Of a DNA stretch of 64,000 bases, positions 1 to 9,795 are shown piece after piece. The stretch's first letter is position 1, and each line of letters starts with the position of its first letter. Location: positions 123,913,681 through 123,977,680 of the forward strand of contig NC_086172.1 of assembly GCF_023053635.1 (NCBI RefSeq). Reading direction: 5' to 3'. Source of the DNA: Elgaria multicarinata webbii (lineage: Eukaryota; Chordata; Lepidosauria; Squamata; Anguidae). The translations under genes were made by a program, and so were the position numbers. The notes beneath the pieces are model-generated. The model was given only the letters and a program-made list of their open reading frames with translations. It did not search any database and had not been told where the DNA came from.

Positions 1-74
1 GTCTCCTTCCACACCCCCAGCAGCAACAGTCAGGCCCCACATGTCAGGGCTTAGGTGGAAATACTTCCTCAGCC

Positions 75-150
75 GGTGTGATATAAATGGTTAGAGCGTT
101 GGACTAGGACAAAAGAGTTTCAGGTTCAAATCCCTACTCTTGAGCTGGGA
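75..150 (+). repeat. tRNA-derived SINE fragment
   Basis: Resembles the squamate tRNA-derived SINE also seen at 42407: an A-box-like TGGTTAGAGCGTTGG and a B box GGTTCAAATCC about 123-133. Not a functional tRNA gene, since no cloverleaf closes. Confidence 0.5.
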
Positions 151-283
151 ACTAGGAGCCATAGAACAAGCCAGAAGTCAGGACCAAAGAATAAGAACGA
201 AATGATAAACCAGGCAATAGGGCTGAGAATCACGCCAGAAGTCGGGTCTGAAGAATAACCACACTGGATCCCGGGGAGATCTT

Positions 284-353
284 ATTGCTTGAACAATTAT
301 TATTGTTCAAGCAATTGTTGCAGCTAAGCAACAATTATTGCTTAGCTGCAACA
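284..353. repeat. Two adjacent perfect hairpins
   Basis: Stem 1 is a 14-bp perfect inverted repeat (284-297 with 302-315, loop of 4). Stem 2 is a 16-bp perfect inverted repeat (316-331 with 338-353, loop CAATTA). They touch end to end. Confidence 0.85.
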
Positions 354-700
354 GGAAGTCCTTTTATACCTCTTTCTGCCCAGGAGGCTCCTATGGTGTG
401 TTAGGGTGGGCAGAGTCCAGGGCTTCTACTTTACTTGGAGAGCTGCCACTTGCAGTTCAATGCTTTACCACTCGGGGCAGCTGTACACAGATGAAGTAGC
501 TCCTGACTGAGTGGCTTTGGGTTGTTAAGAGAATATAATAGGAGAGGGAAGACCTATGTAAACACCTCCTTGGAGGAGGGGCAGGATAGAAATGTAAGGA
601 GAGAAATAGTCTTGAACCCCAACAACTCTGACTTTGATATTACGTAGTTCCTCTCTTTCATGCACACACATCCATGTGCCATGACCTTCCTCTTCTGGGG

Positions 701-958
701 CAGTATCCAGTGGCGCTAGTGAAACAGGAAGCTAGTGATTCTAGAAGCAGCTGGAAACAGCAGAATTTTTTTCTTCTGGAACAGGGCAAGTCAATGGAGT
801 TTGCAGAAGGGAATTCTGTGGATCTGGCCTGTTCCAGAAATGAGCGTTTCCACTCATTTCCAGGGTGGCTGTAGGAAATGCTAGTTCCTGTTGTACTAGT
901 AATGAGTCCCATGGGCACAGTGGAACTAGCAGAGGCACAGTGGCATTATTGGATACTG
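701..958. mobile_element. Foldback (MITE-like) element, 258 bp
   Basis: The two halves are imperfect reverse complements, with matching ends CAGTATCC and GGATACTG and an inner pair around CTGGAACAGG. hAT-like ends are possible but no target duplication is seen. Confidence 0.5.
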
Positions 959-1531
959 CCCTTTCTCTGCTATCTCTATAACCACCCAACTCAGTCTCTT
1001 CTTCTTGGACTTGAACCCAAGTCTCAGACCCGAAATGTATGTTATGGGGATGCCACCATGTGATTGCCACTCCCCTCAGTCTCTCTGGTAAAGTTTAGTA
1101 ACCGACACTGACATAATGTCACCACTCAAAGTTCCCTCCTGTATTTTGTTAGCTGATGCTTGCAGGGGAGAGGAAGGGGGAAACACTATGTGGAGATATC
1201 CTGTCATCTTCTATCTCTTAACTAGACATTATTGGCAAGATGTAGGGTGGCATCCCCCAAATTCTCTAGCTTGCCTTGGTCCAAAGCATTCCAGAAGGGA
1301 GAAAGTGGAATATGGTTATCCAGAAAGACTGGGTTGCCTGACCTAAGTTCTAGAAATGCGCAAGCAAATATATCACCTTCAGGCTGGGTAGGTGAGTCCC
1401 TTTTTAATTTAAGACAGTTTCTTTATGAAAAGGTTTAATAGACGCATCTGTCTCTGTATATCTTGACGGTAGGAGGCTAGCTGCATATCATTCTTGCCCC
1501 CCTTAAGAACTGCCATTCTTCTTCTTTGCAG

Positions 1532-1719
1532 GCTCTATGATGGTGGACTGGCTGATTTCCAATAGTTTTGCAGCCTCCCGGCTAGAGGCAGTTACATTGG
1601 CCTCTATGCTGATGGAAGAAAATTTCATCAAGCCTGTGGGAGCCCGGAGTGTTGAAGCCATAAGAAATGGTGATCTGGCGGAGCAGTTTTTAGATGACTC
1701 TACAGCACTGTACACATTT
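1532..1719 (+). CDS. PLEK2: PLEK2 exon, DEP domain
   Basis: The acceptor cag lies at 1529-1531 and the donor is TTT|gtaagt. The exon has 188 nt, enters after the first base of a codon, ends in phase 0, and encodes the DEP domain core through STALYTF. Confidence 0.95.
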
Positions 1720-4700
1720 GTAAGTGAAGTGATTTCTGTGACCCTTTGTGTAGGCATGATAATGAAAGTCAGTTTCTGCCTGTCTGTCATTATTTGTTAG
1801 GGCCAGAGCCAAATGCCCTCTTGTAGGTGCCTTCCTACATCTGTGGACCTTTCTGTGGCATGCTTACCTGTTGGGTGTGGTGGCAGGGTGCAATGGGTGG
1901 CTGTGTGCCGCCTGCCTTTTAATTTCTCACAATGCCCCAGAGTGATGCACTGCGAGTAATTAAAATAGTGGATGGCTCATAGACCTAGCTGCCTGGTAAG
2001 AGGGGCTCAGGGCTGTTGTCAGCAGGATGCTGGGGCCCCAGCAGGGATGCTGGGGCCCCAGCAGTTGCCTGAGTGTGCTGGATGCCAGCACCAGTCCTGG
2101 GCCCAATGTGTACGGAAACACATTCAGAAGCATTTCTGGTTTTATCTGGATTTTCAAGAAATTGGCTTTGGTCCCTCAGCAGCACACAAAGCAAGAAAAG
2201 TTGACTGTGCACTACCTAAAAAAATCTGCTTTCAAAGATCAAACCTCAATTTAATATGCCTTACTTTGGGATTGGGTGGGTGAAGTCCTTCCAGTTGAAC
2301 TAAACATCATCAACTGCTTAGATGCAGCTCAGCAAATAAGAGAGGCTCGTTCCCTGTCCATGCGCCCTTGGTCGGAGAGTTTACTGAAAGCGCTGAATTA
2401 AGCCCCTGTAGTTTACCCCATACCTCTCCCCTCTCATTCACCATTGAGATATTGTGGCAAGAGTGCTATTGCACTATTGTGAATGTTTGAAACAGCGCTA
2501 CTGCGGTATTGTGAATGAGAAAAACACTAGATATTGTGAATGGGAGAGCAGGCTACTGCACTATTGTGAATGGGAAGTGGTACTGTCCAAAAGTGCCCTA
2601 TTCCAAGTGGGGGAAAAGGGGGAAACCCACCCCTTGACCCAGGATCCAGAAGGAGCTACAGGCATGCCCAGGATGTAATAGTGGGCGGCAGGGCACACTG
2701 CAAACAAACTGCTCAGGAGCCGCATTTAAGGGAAAACAATGAACTAAAATGACACTGCGAAATTGCACCTTTTCCAGACTGAAGCTGTGGGGTTGCTGCG
2801 GGTTGGTGACAGTGTCGTCTGTCAGGAACGATCCCAATGTGCTCTCCCTCCGCATTAAATTGGCCATGTAGATTGGGCCCTGCTGTTTATCACATTGTTT
2901 CTGGCCAAAAATGTATTTATTTAGAATATTTTGGGATTGCCCTCTGCTCAGTGAGCATTTAAAGTGAAGTACAAATATGAAGAATAAAATACATGAGTTA
3001 CTAAACAACGTTTTGTTCAATAAAACTAGGAATTAATAAAAACAGAGAAGTGTTAACTATTAAGATGGACATTTTCTTTTTTAAATTTTTTTTTTACTGA
3101 ATTTTATTTTAATACATTATAAACATTCATTATAAACATATAAACCAATAACATAAAAACAAAACAGTCACTGGGTACACTGCATTCTTAGAAATGAATT
3201 ACTTTTCTGCTGAATTTCTGGATTCCAAGTTGATGTAAAAATTAAATAACTTCCTGTGATTCATTATTAATTATGATCATTCCTTTATACCAAGAAATCC
3301 TTCCAACAAAATCCATGGACGTTCTATATTGTTTGAATTATTTGTAAAGTGTATGAAAGCTGCCCAATTTTCATAAAAGCTTCTTGTTTTCAGGCCTTCG
3401 TTGCCTAATCTGCCTTGCTAATTTCTCCATTAGATAAAATGGACATTTTTAACTTTGAGGACTGAATATTCCATGTTCATGAAAGCATAAAATCAACACT
3501 TTTATATTTCATACTGATTCCACCGCTGCAAAAATGCCATTAACTTTTTTGTAATTTTATATTAATTGCAGGCTGAAAGCTACAAGAAGAAAATCAGCTC
3601 CAAAGAAGAGCTTCATCTTAACATTCTTGAACTGAGTGGCACAATTGTAAAACAAGGTTTTTTAATAAAACAGGTGATCATGATTTCTGAAACATGTTGG
3701 CAAGCTGAGAAGGGGAGGAAGGGGATGCTATTCTATCTTTTAAAGCTCTTCCTGGAACTGTGATTCTCCGACAGGAGCCCTCTAGCCCCATGCTAAACAC
3801 TTTTTGAAATTCAGGAAAATTCCAAAGTCCCTTGCAAAGAGGCCTTCAGATGAGCAGCCCCTGGCACCACCAATCAAAAGGCATTGGGACGCTATTCCGC
3901 CTTTCCCTCCTTACCAGTTTAGTTGTGGTAAGGAAGAAGTGGTAGGAAAACACAGGAGGGTTACAATGGGAGATAACTATGTCTGGATCCCACGTAAAAA
4001 TCTGTGTTTGAGGCAAGGGGGTTGCACAATAGGAGCCTCATCTTGATCCTCTGTTCCAAGAAACAATCAGTGGTTCCTTTAAGGCAGCCTTCCTCAACCT
4101 GGGGCACTCCAGATGTGTTGGACTACAACTCCCAGAATGCCGGCTGGGACATTCTGGGAGATGCAGTCCAACACATCTGGCGCGCCCCAGGTTGAGGAAG
4201 GCTGCTCTAAGGGGCTGTCTTCATGGCGCCAGGTTGGCACTGCCTCCCTCCTCGACCCCGTGCTTTCCCTCTCCCAAGGTGGTAGTGGGTAATCCCAATG
4301 CTGAGGAGGGAATGCAGGGTTTCTGGGTGGACATCCGGGTCCCGGAGCCACCAGATTGGCCCCAGATTGGCTGCGGAGCGACGTTACTTAGTGGAAGCCC
4401 CATGCTGACGTCTCTCCCTTTGAAAAAGTCCGGGTAAATTGCAGGGAAGCCCCATGGTGGCTGTGAACCTTGCATCATCTAACCAACGGGGTGCAGATCC
4501 ACAGTCACTGCCGGGCTTTCCCCGCATGTAGACAGCCTGGGTGTACCTGATATTGCTTTGCATTTTATCCTGATTCTGAAGAAAATTTGGCTCACCGAGA
4601 TGTGCAATTGAACAAAGTATAAAATTACTATCCAGACAGACCAGCTTTAACTTTTGTTGTTTCAGGAAAGGAAGTTGATATAGGCACAGATATCTAGTGG

Positions 4701-5692
4701 CTCAGTTAAAACTTCTATTGTGTGTCTAACTTGGCGGTCTTGATGGCCCCGCATTGGCACCACGTTCCCCCAGAAATCTCATGCTTTCGCTCCTCCGGGG
4801 TTGCACTGGGTGGTATTGGTTATTGGGCGGTATAAAAATGCAATAAATAAATAAATAGCTTGCAAAGGAATGAGCATGGGGTTTACAGCTGCCACCCCCA
4901 TCCCTCCCTGGCTTTCCCCCTTACCCCTTGTAAAACACAAAAATTCTCCTCTTCCAAAGGGAAACCTTTCTTCCCATGCTGGTGTGACATTACACCAGCC
5001 ATTCAGCTTGCTGGCCTGCCCCCTCCTCCTCCTGCGGCTTCTGGTGACCAATAGGAGGTAACTTTCTGCCCAGGAACGCCCCCAGAGTGGCTCTGAGCCA
5101 GGACAGACTGACAGAAGAGCCGGTCTGACCTCGCTCTGGCTGGAAAAGTCAGGGTAAGTCCCTGACTTTTCAGCCGTCCATCTTCGCCACTTTGCTCTCG
5201 GGTGGCATTGAATATGTGGCTGCATCCTCTAACCAACGTTGTGCAGATTCGGAGCCACCCCGGGGGCAAAGAAGATGTCCAGACAGTCCTTGGACGAAAC
5301 ACTAAGTCTCAGCTCAATCTGCCTCACAGGGCTGTTGTGAAGATGAAATGTGGCAAGCAGATAATGAAAAATGTTTCATGTTGCTACAGATCAACAGCTG
5401 ATTTGAGAAGACTATTTTATGAGAGAAGGAAGGTTAAGGGCTCAGCCCTATTCATATTTAGACAGAAAGAAGACCTACCACTCCCAGTTTTCCTTAGCCA
5501 GCATTGGACTTGTTGGACCTTTTTCTGTCTAAACATGCATAGGAATGTGCCCTAAGTGTATTTCATCTTTTCAACTTTTAGGGGCACAAGAGGAAAAACT
5601 GGAAGGTGAGGCGCTTTGTCCTGAGGGCTGATCCTGCTTTTCTACACTATTATGACCCCACAAAGGTGAGATGATAGGCAATACTTGAAGTT

Positions 5693-5729
<37 letters not shown>

Positions 5730-8579
5730 GTAACTTTGCCTTTTTATACAAGAGATCTGAAATCTTATTCAAAGAACCATGTGATTTTTGGATTTGAGTG
5801 AGGCTCAGACCCTGAGTTGTGTCCACATTAGCCCCAAAAGTGGCACCCTGAAATACAACCAACCCAAGTGATTTGCACTGAGCTATGGTTCAGTTCCATA
5901 TCAGATGTAGGTTGTCATGCCCATGCTATGGAAGTATGCTGTTCTAGCACTATTCTGTCAGAAACTGTCTGATGCCATCTTGTTTTTGTAACAACAGCCC
6001 TTTATCCAAACTTCCAGGGCTTCATCTTGACGAGCACGGGAGGAAAGCACAATGCTCTTATTTTCCGCAGTATGATGAAAATTGGCTCTTCTCTATCAGT
6101 GTTATATAGCAGAGCTGTTTGTCCCAAAAACCTGGATTTTCAGTGTGGGAAAACATACTTCTGGGGGGTGGGGGGTATGGCAAAAATCCCAAGTTATCCA
6201 AGGCAGGATCTGAGGGGAGAATGTGTGCATTTGTGGAGGGAGCTCTTATCCTTTACTTTGCTGATACACAGCTGTGCATCTCCCGTTTATAAAAATAGAG
6301 TTTTGCTGTGCTCCCTGACAGTTTGCTGGAATGGCGTGAAATGGGTGGGTGTGCTCTGCCTATGAGAGCACCCCACCCCAATTTCGCCCCATTAGAGCAA
6401 ACTGTGGGGGAACGCAGCAGATATCTATTTTTATAAACTGGAGATGCACAACTGTGCATCAGTAAAGTAAAGGATAAAAGCTCCCTCCACAAATGTGCAG
6501 TTTTGGACATAAATTGGGGTGAATTAACGCAGCACCAGAGAAGTTAACTAACACAACCTGCCCACTACCCGGCTTCTGGCAACCAATCAGGGGTCACCAT
6601 CCACCCCCGGCTCTACCCTGGAGCAAGGTCACATGGTGGAAGGGCTGTGGTGAATTTGCTTTGAAGAAAAAAGTCGGGATAAGTTCCCGACTTTTTTACC
6701 ATGCTGCTTCGACAAAATGCCCCAACATGGCTGCAAGTTGGCAGTTGCGTGTATAACTGACCCTGTGCCACTGTGCAGCCACTGCGGGGCTTAGAAGACA
6801 TATAAACAGTTCTGGTGCTCTTTATTGCCCTCTCTGGTAGCCTGAGAAAATGCATCCCTGGCTATTTCTATATATTTCAGATGCAGAATCCAAACAAGCA
6901 GTCCATTGTGCTTGCTTCAGGAGCAGTAACTGAGCCGTGAAATCTCTTAGCCCTGATCTGGGAAGCACAAAGTACCTTGTATCTATTATATCCTCTGTTG
7001 GGAGGAGAAGAAAGATCAGGCTTAGCCGTTTTGAATTTCAGGAGAGACTACAGCTCAGTGGAAGAGCACATGCAGGGGATCCCAGGTTCATTTCATGGCA
7101 TCTCCTTTTTAAAAGCCTCAAGTAGCAGTGGTGATGTAAAAGACCTCGATCTGAGCTCCTGAAGAGACACTGCCAGTCTGAGCTAGGGTGGACATATGCA
7201 AAAGAGGACAGGGTCTCTGCGCCATTAATACTTATGTAGAAGAGGACTTTCAGCAGGAATGTGGCTTGCATGACAAGCAATGCCTGCTCAAATTCTGTCT
7301 TTTGCACAACTATTAAAGGGACAGAGGCCCTGTCCTCTTTCGCATATCTCCACCCCAGTCAGAGACAATACAGAGCTGGATGGGCTAATAGTCTGACTTG
7401 ATGGAAGACACCATCCTGTGTTTTCATGATTTCCCTTCAGCTTTGAGTTCAACACCATTATTAAACCATTTTGTTAGGAAGACACAGCTTCTACCAGTAA
7501 TCAAGAACTAGCATCTGTAGTGAGTCCAACACTGTTGGGAAAGAACTGCAGAGGCATGTACTTGAACAGAAACAGGCTGGAACAAGTTTCAACTATGCTG
7601 ATGTGGCGATCTATTGCATAGTCATGTCTTCCTTGTGTATGTAAAATGTGTGGCATGGGGAACATATCATTCAGATTCTTTACTTCTCTCTCCCCTCCAC
7701 CCCTATAGGAAGATAACAGGCCAGTTGGGGGTTTTACTCTCCGTGGCTGCCTTGTCTCTGCATTGGAAGATAATGGAGTCCCAACAGGCAAGTTATAAAT
7801 GTGCTAGATTGGTTTCTTTTGTTCTCAATCCTTATGTGTGTTTCTTTCTTGTTTATGGATAACACTTAGTATGAACCAGATACTTAAACTGGGATAATGG
7901 TAGCCATTATGTTTTCTGGGCCACTTCTCAAATGATGGGAGACTGAAGGGAGTAAATGAAATCCACAGACCTGACGCCCTCCAGTTTTAGCCAAACTATT
8001 CCCTTTCTCAACCCAAGGTAGCCTACTAAAAATTATAGCTAAAGAAGTTGCTCCAAAAGTAAGGGTTCAGGCCCCCCTCTTGCCCCGTCTCTTATTTGAG
8101 CACTGAACAGAGCAGGATTGGCAAAGAATGACCACGGTGATGGGTTTCTCTGTATACGCAAAGCAGTCTCGTTCCCAGGTTAAGTATACAATTACATGGA
8201 GAAAAGAAATGCTGCTTGTTTGTGCAAACTGTTCCTTCACATCACTTGTGAAAACACTTTAAGTCACATAAAGATTAATTTCATATCAGTGCGGTAGACA
8301 AAAGCTGACTGCGCTGAGTCATATGGCACAATCAACCGCCCTTATTTTTACCATATTCAAAAGCCCTCTCTGGCAGGATTTTGCTGCTGCTGCAGCAACC
8401 GTTTTGCCACTGCGCCTTGCTAACCAGTTGTGTTTTTCTTTTTCTTTGCAGGAGTGAAAGGAAATGTGCAGGGGAACCTCTTCAAAATCATCACAAAGAA
8501 TGACATTCATTACTACATACAGGCCAGTTGCAAGGCAGAGAGGGCACATTGGATTGAAGCTATCAAAAAGCTAACATAG
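1532..8579 (+). CDS. PLEK2: PLEK2 (pleckstrin-2), 3' half: end of DEP domain and C-terminal PH domain
   Basis: Five exons (1532-1719, 3572-3673, 5582-5665, 7709-7787, 8452-8579) join in frame to about 193 codons ending in TAG. This matches roughly residues 161-353 of the 353-residue pleckstrin-2 family. Exon 1 here gives DEP-domain sequence (VDWLISN, LAEQFLDDSTALYTF). The others give the second PH domain, from LSGTIVKQGFL through NWKVRRFVLR and LHYYDP to WIEAIKKLT. The segment GVPTGVKGNVQGNLFK separates it from its paralogue PLEK. From family knowledge, PLEK2 binds phosphoinositides through its PH domains and promotes actin rearrangement at the membrane. The first PH domain and the start of the gene lie left of the window. 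The fourth visible exon ends at a GC donor. No frame damage is seen. Confidence 0.95.
1720..3571 (+). other. PLEK2 intron with small local repeats
   Basis: Contains a doubled CTGGGGCCCCAG palindrome (2025-2063), a degenerate array around ATTGTGAATG (2452-2580), and an AT-rich stretch with a T tract (3080-3440) that may be an old reverse-oriented retroposon. Confidence 0.5.
2452..2580 (+). repeat. Degenerate short tandem array
   Basis: The decamer ATTGTGAATG, often preceded by GCACT or GCGGT, recurs four times (about 2477, 2508, 2533, 2562) with spacing of about 25-31 bases. Confidence 0.6.
3572..3673 (+). CDS. PLEK2: PLEK2 exon, DEP-PH2 linker and first PH2 strand
   Basis: The 102-nt, 34-codon exon lies between attgcag and CAG|gtgatc. 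It encodes AESYKKKISSKEEL through TIVKQGFLIKQ, the linker and first beta strand of the C-terminal PH domain. Confidence 0.95.
4083..4205. mobile_element. Palindromic MITE, 123 bp
   Basis: The ends (4083-4103 and 4185-4205) are perfect 21-bp inverted repeats beginning GCAGCCTTCCTC, and the interior (TTGGACTACAACTCC) is also near-palindromic. Related diverged copies lie near 24217, 40095, 45460, 54905 and 56935. Confidence 0.8.
4236..4555 (+). repeat. Hairpin-bearing repeat family, copy 1 (diverged)
   Basis: Shares with copies at 4870, 6540 and 11440 a segment around AAAAAGTCCGGGTAA and a downstream ATCTAACCAAC..GTGCAGAT block. The hairpin is degraded here. Confidence 0.5.
4805..4858 (+). repeat. 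LINE 3' tail (TATTGGGCGGTATAAAAATG type)
   Basis: Ends in (AATA)n after TTGGGCGGTATAAAAATGCAA, the 3' terminus seen repeatedly in this window and typical of squamate L2-like or dependent elements. Confidence 0.6.
4870..5290 (+). repeat. Hairpin-bearing repeat family, copy 2
   Basis: Holds GTGACCAATAGGAGG, then a perfect 11-bp hairpin (5144-5154 with 5160-5170) with loop TAAGT, then TGGCTGCATCCTCTAACC. Same order as copies 3 and 4. Confidence 0.65.
5582..5665 (+). CDS. PLEK2: PLEK2 exon, PH2 core
   Basis: The 84-nt, 28-codon exon lies between acttttag and AAAG|gtgaga. It encodes the basic phosphoinositide-binding strands (HKRKNWKVRRFVLR) followed by LHYYDP. Confidence 0.95.
5695..5728 (+). 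repeat. (GT)n microsatellite
   Basis: About 17 GT units in the PLEK2 intron, 30 bases after the 5665 splice donor. Confidence 0.9.
6224..6499. mobile_element. Foldback element, 276 bp
   Basis: Arms of about 130 bp (from TGTGCATTTGTGGAGGGAGC) meet near 6365 and are close reverse complements along their whole length, so the two strands encode near-identical peptides. No transposase ORF. Confidence 0.75.
6540..6830 (+). repeat. Hairpin-bearing repeat family, copy 3
   Basis: Contains GGCAACCAATCAGGGG, a perfect 13-bp hairpin (6667-6679 with 6685-6697) with loop TAAGT, and ATGGCTGCAAG, then CACTGCGGGGCTT. Confidence 0.65.
7044..7170 (+). repeat. tRNA-derived SINE, degraded
   Basis: CAGCTCAGTGGAAGAGCAC (A-box-like) and ATCCCAGGTTCATTTC (B-box-like) resemble the SINE at 48236. 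Its usual tail sequence (AGTCTGACTTGATGG) appears beyond the MITE at 7390, so the MITE may have split it. Confidence 0.5.
7181..7365. mobile_element. MITE (GGACATATGCAAAAGAGGACAGGG family), older copy
   Basis: Ends are inverted around AAAAGAGGACAGGG and CCCTGTCCTCTTT. The layout matches the better-kept copy at 16796-16963. Confidence 0.6.
7709..7787 (+). CDS. PLEK2: PLEK2 exon, PH2, with GC splice donor
   Basis: The exon lies between cccctatag and ACAG|gcaagtt. It encodes EDNRPVGGFTLRG through NGVPTG. The donor is GC, not GT. The surrounding AG|GCAAGT is the usual form of functional GC-AG introns, and the next exon continues in frame (G split between exons, then VKGNV). Confidence 0.92.
7788..8451 (+). 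other. PLEK2 last intron
   Basis: A GC-AG intron with donor gcaagt and acceptor tttctttgcag. I see no repeat or other feature in it. Confidence 0.6.
8452..8579 (+). CDS. PLEK2: PLEK2 last coding exon
   Basis: The acceptor is tttctttgcag. The exon encodes VKGNVQGNLFKIITKND through the PH-domain C-terminal helix (WIEAIKKLT) and stops at TAG 8577-8579, the usual end of pleckstrin-2. Confidence 0.95.
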
Positions 8580-8899
8580 GAAATGTGCAGAAGTGTGTAT
8601 ATTGGTCAATGGCAAAACTGATGACCTAGGGGATGTCTATATGGCTTCTTTACCCTGAACTAAATGCACAGATTTGCGTTTCAGGACACATGACGCAGCT
8701 GCCCATTCGCCGCAGCGCTGGTTTTTTAACCCAATAATGCGCATATTCATAGTTGCGATTTACCGTGACTTTTGGATCAACCTTTGAGTTTGCACTGCAT
8801 TATAGTTATGTGTCCTTGGGGGAGTTAAATCACATTTTGAAATGTGGGCGTAACTTTGAGGGCAGGACAAAGTGATTGGCCGATTTCCCGCCTTCCCAC

Positions 8900-9138
8900 C
8901 TATCGCATCCTCCTCTGGCTGCCTCGTTCCTTCCCACCGTTTTCATGTTGAATTATATGAATCTGCAGAGGTCCACAGATAGATCTTTTAAAATTAAAAC
9001 AAAGAGGGGGGAATTGGCAGTGAGAGAGAGGAGACGTGTTCAGTCCCCCTCTCGCATCCTCGTCTGTTGCCTCGTTCCTTTCCCCGCTCCGTTTTTCTCC
9101 TATATAAATCTAAGGAGCTCCACAGATAAAGCTTTAGC
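8900..9138 (+). repeat. Imperfect direct repeat in PLEK2 3' UTR
   Basis: Two copies about 149 bases apart (8900-8990, 9049-9138) share CGCATCCTC, TGCCTCGTTCCTT, TATAAATCT or a variant, and TCCACAGATA. This suggests an internal duplication of an inserted element. Confidence 0.65.
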
Positions 9139-9770
9139 ATTTCATAGCCTCAAATGTGCGCATTAATAACTGCTTAAGTGTGACACTCGTTGCCTAGATT
9201 CAAATCTACGAAAATTTGGGTTTATATTCAATGAGGAGCAATCCCGTTGTTGTATAGATGGGGGCCTAGATTGCTGCTGTCTGGGTAAAAAGTGGTATAT
9301 TTTTGAAATGCACAAATGAGTTGTTTCAGTCTAGCATCAAGTATGCACCTGACAAATATATGTAAGCTTTACCATGAAGCAGGAAAGCTTATTACAGTGC
9401 ACTTATTTCATCCCAAAACTTCTAAATTCTGATGATTTGTGCCTCTTTATGTCAGTTTCTGTATATGGTCCAAGATCATACAATAATTTTCTTGGAACCA
9501 TTATGAAATTCTGACCTTCATCAGAATAAAGCTAATCTGGTTGACACACTGAGATATAACCTAGTGTTTTAAACCAAGAATGGTGGGAACATCACGCTTG
9601 GAGGTCAATTCAGTCCCCTTCCATCTGGAACCCACCAGGATATAAGGTTACTGCTTTATATGTATATAGTTTATGTTTGTTAACTTAAAGATGTTTTAAG
9701 TTTTTGGTCTGATTTTTATCTAGTATGTATGAGCCACATATGAGTTATTTCAACTGAAATGTGGTGTATC

Positions 9771-9776
9771 AATAAA
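9771..9776 (+). terminator. Poly(A) signal for PLEK2
   Basis: Canonical AATAAA about 1.19 kb past the PLEK2 stop. A second AATAAA at 9525-9530 could serve as a proximal site. Confidence 0.5.
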
Positions 9777-9795
9777 ATTCAATTAGTCCTATTGC

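Larger units (their letters stand above)
1..1531 (+). other. PLEK2 intron (left edge)
   Basis: Holds the SINE fragment, twin hairpins and foldback element listed separately. Apart from these I see nothing, and the preceding PLEK2 exon is not in the window. Confidence 0.5.
8580..9795 (+). other. PLEK2: PLEK2 3' UTR
   Basis: This stretch follows the PLEK2 stop and holds two poly(A) signals: AATAAA at 9525-9530 and AATAAA at 9771-9776. The transcript end is probably 10-30 bases past one of them. Between about 8626 and 9270 it looks like inserted repeat DNA. The ends share CTAGG and TCTATA in inverted orientation, and inside lies an imperfect direct repeat (8900-8990 and 9049-9138). Confidence 0.6.

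Noticed and set aside
75-150. Possible tRNA gene
   Set aside because: A and B box similarity only; no closing acceptor stem, and it matches a SINE family present elsewhere.
4779-5302. Overlapping minus-strand open stretches
   Set aside because: They fall in a repeat copy with a hairpin and show no domain.
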